DNA of 5,609 nt from GWF2-30-66 sp042576225 (lineage in GTDB: Bacteria; Babelota; Babeliae; Babelales; Vermiphilaceae): assembly GCA_042576225.1 (NCBI GenBank), contig JBHPCA010000055.1, positions 1 through 5,609 of the forward strand, in the 5' to 3' direction. How positions within the stretch are numbered: the stretch's first letter is position 1; each line of letters opens with the position of its first letter. A model generated the notes under the pieces. The model did no database searches, had not been told where the DNA came from, and saw only the letters and a list, made by a program, of their open reading frames with translations. Shown here piece after piece: positions 5,550 through 5,609 of the stretch. The position numbers and the translations under genes are program-made.

Positions 5550-5567
5550 CTTAAGTTGATGACATTG
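5550..5567 (-). repeat. IS terminal inverted repeat, right (transposase 5' side)
   Basis: CTTAAGTTGATGACATTG on the + strand, the exact inverted partner of 4103-4120. It marks the right boundary of the element. Confidence 0.93.
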
Positions 5568-5577
5568 CCCCCGTTCT
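5568..5577 (+). repeat. Target site duplication, right
   Basis: CCCCCGTTCT, identical to 4093-4102, directly after the right inverted end. Confidence 0.85.
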
Positions 5578-5609
5578 CCCTGAGCTTGACGAAGGGTTCA
5601 TATTAAAAG
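5568..5609 (+). repeat. Dispersed repeat, copy 3, right half (runs to window edge)
   Basis: This continues copy 3 after the insertion: CCCTGAG, CTTGACGAAGGG and CATATTAAAAG. Compared with copies 1 and 2 it lacks a 16-base segment lying between two CCTGAG direct repeats. It also lacks one AAGGG of a tandem pair and has two substitutions (GTCGAA to GACGAA, TTTAT to TTCAT). Confidence 0.85.

Larger units (their letters stand above)
4103..5567 (-). mobile_element. IS4-family insertion sequence, complete, 1465 bp
   Basis: The element is bounded by perfect 18-bp inverted ends (CAATGTCATCAACTTAAG) and flanked by a 10-bp direct duplication. It contains one transposase gene reading leftward that nearly fills it. 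The end sequence resembles the CAT...CATCAACTTAAG ends of the IS231 branch of the IS4 family as I recall them, and the length is close to that of IS4 itself. It inserted into a dispersed repeat copy and not into a gene. Intact ends and matching duplications point to a simple and fairly recent insertion. The element is structurally whole apart from the possible start-region frameshift in its transposase. Confidence 0.93.

Noticed and set aside
1641..5609. Repeats considered as a CRISPR array
   Set aside because: There are only three copies, with mixed orientation and irregular distances, one split by an IS, and no cas gene.

Overview
The window is very AT-rich and reads as the genome of a host-associated bacterium. 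It carries exported ankyrin-repeat and WD40-repeat proteins, a bacterial-type RuvC, an IS4-family insertion sequence and dispersed short repeats. This mix resembles amoeba- or protist-associated lineages such as Candidatus Dependentiae (TM6), Rickettsiales or Amoebophilus-like bacteria. Dependentiae is my favoured inference, but nothing here is diagnostic of a phylum.

Left part (1-1557, all + strand): the window opens inside the 3' end of a gene whose C-terminus aligns with that of the next gene, so this is a tandem pair of paralogues. The second copy (131-985) is a complete secreted ankyrin-repeat protein. It is followed by ruvC (1066-1557), whose ribosome binding site lies in one arm of an 18-bp inverted repeat that also overlaps a candidate promoter.

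Middle (1558-2385): about 830 bases without a credible gene. They hold a 338-bp foldback structure (1641-1978) made of two inverted copies of a dispersed repeat, with 78-bp arms and a 182-bp spacer. The spacer contains a candidate promoter. The dispersed repeat contains the CCTGAGCTTGTCGAAGG-type motif seen in many bacterial genomes.

Right part (2386-4025, + strand): a 167-aa protein of unknown function with a possible degenerate P-loop NTPase pattern, then a 365-aa exported WD40 protein predicted to form a seven-bladed propeller, with TATAAT just in front and almost no leader.

Right end (4103-5567): a complete IS4-family element with perfect 18-bp inverted ends and a 10-bp target duplication. 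It sits inside a third copy of the same dispersed repeat. Its transposase (minus strand) has all catalytic residues, but the ATG behind the only good ribosome binding site is separated from the long frame by a 7-A run. The start may therefore be frameshifted, or rescued by slippage.

The genes do not form one pathway. The ankyrin and WD40 proteins look like exported protein-interaction modules, plausibly facing a eukaryotic host. ruvC is a housekeeping recombination gene. The IS and repeats record recent genome rearrangement.
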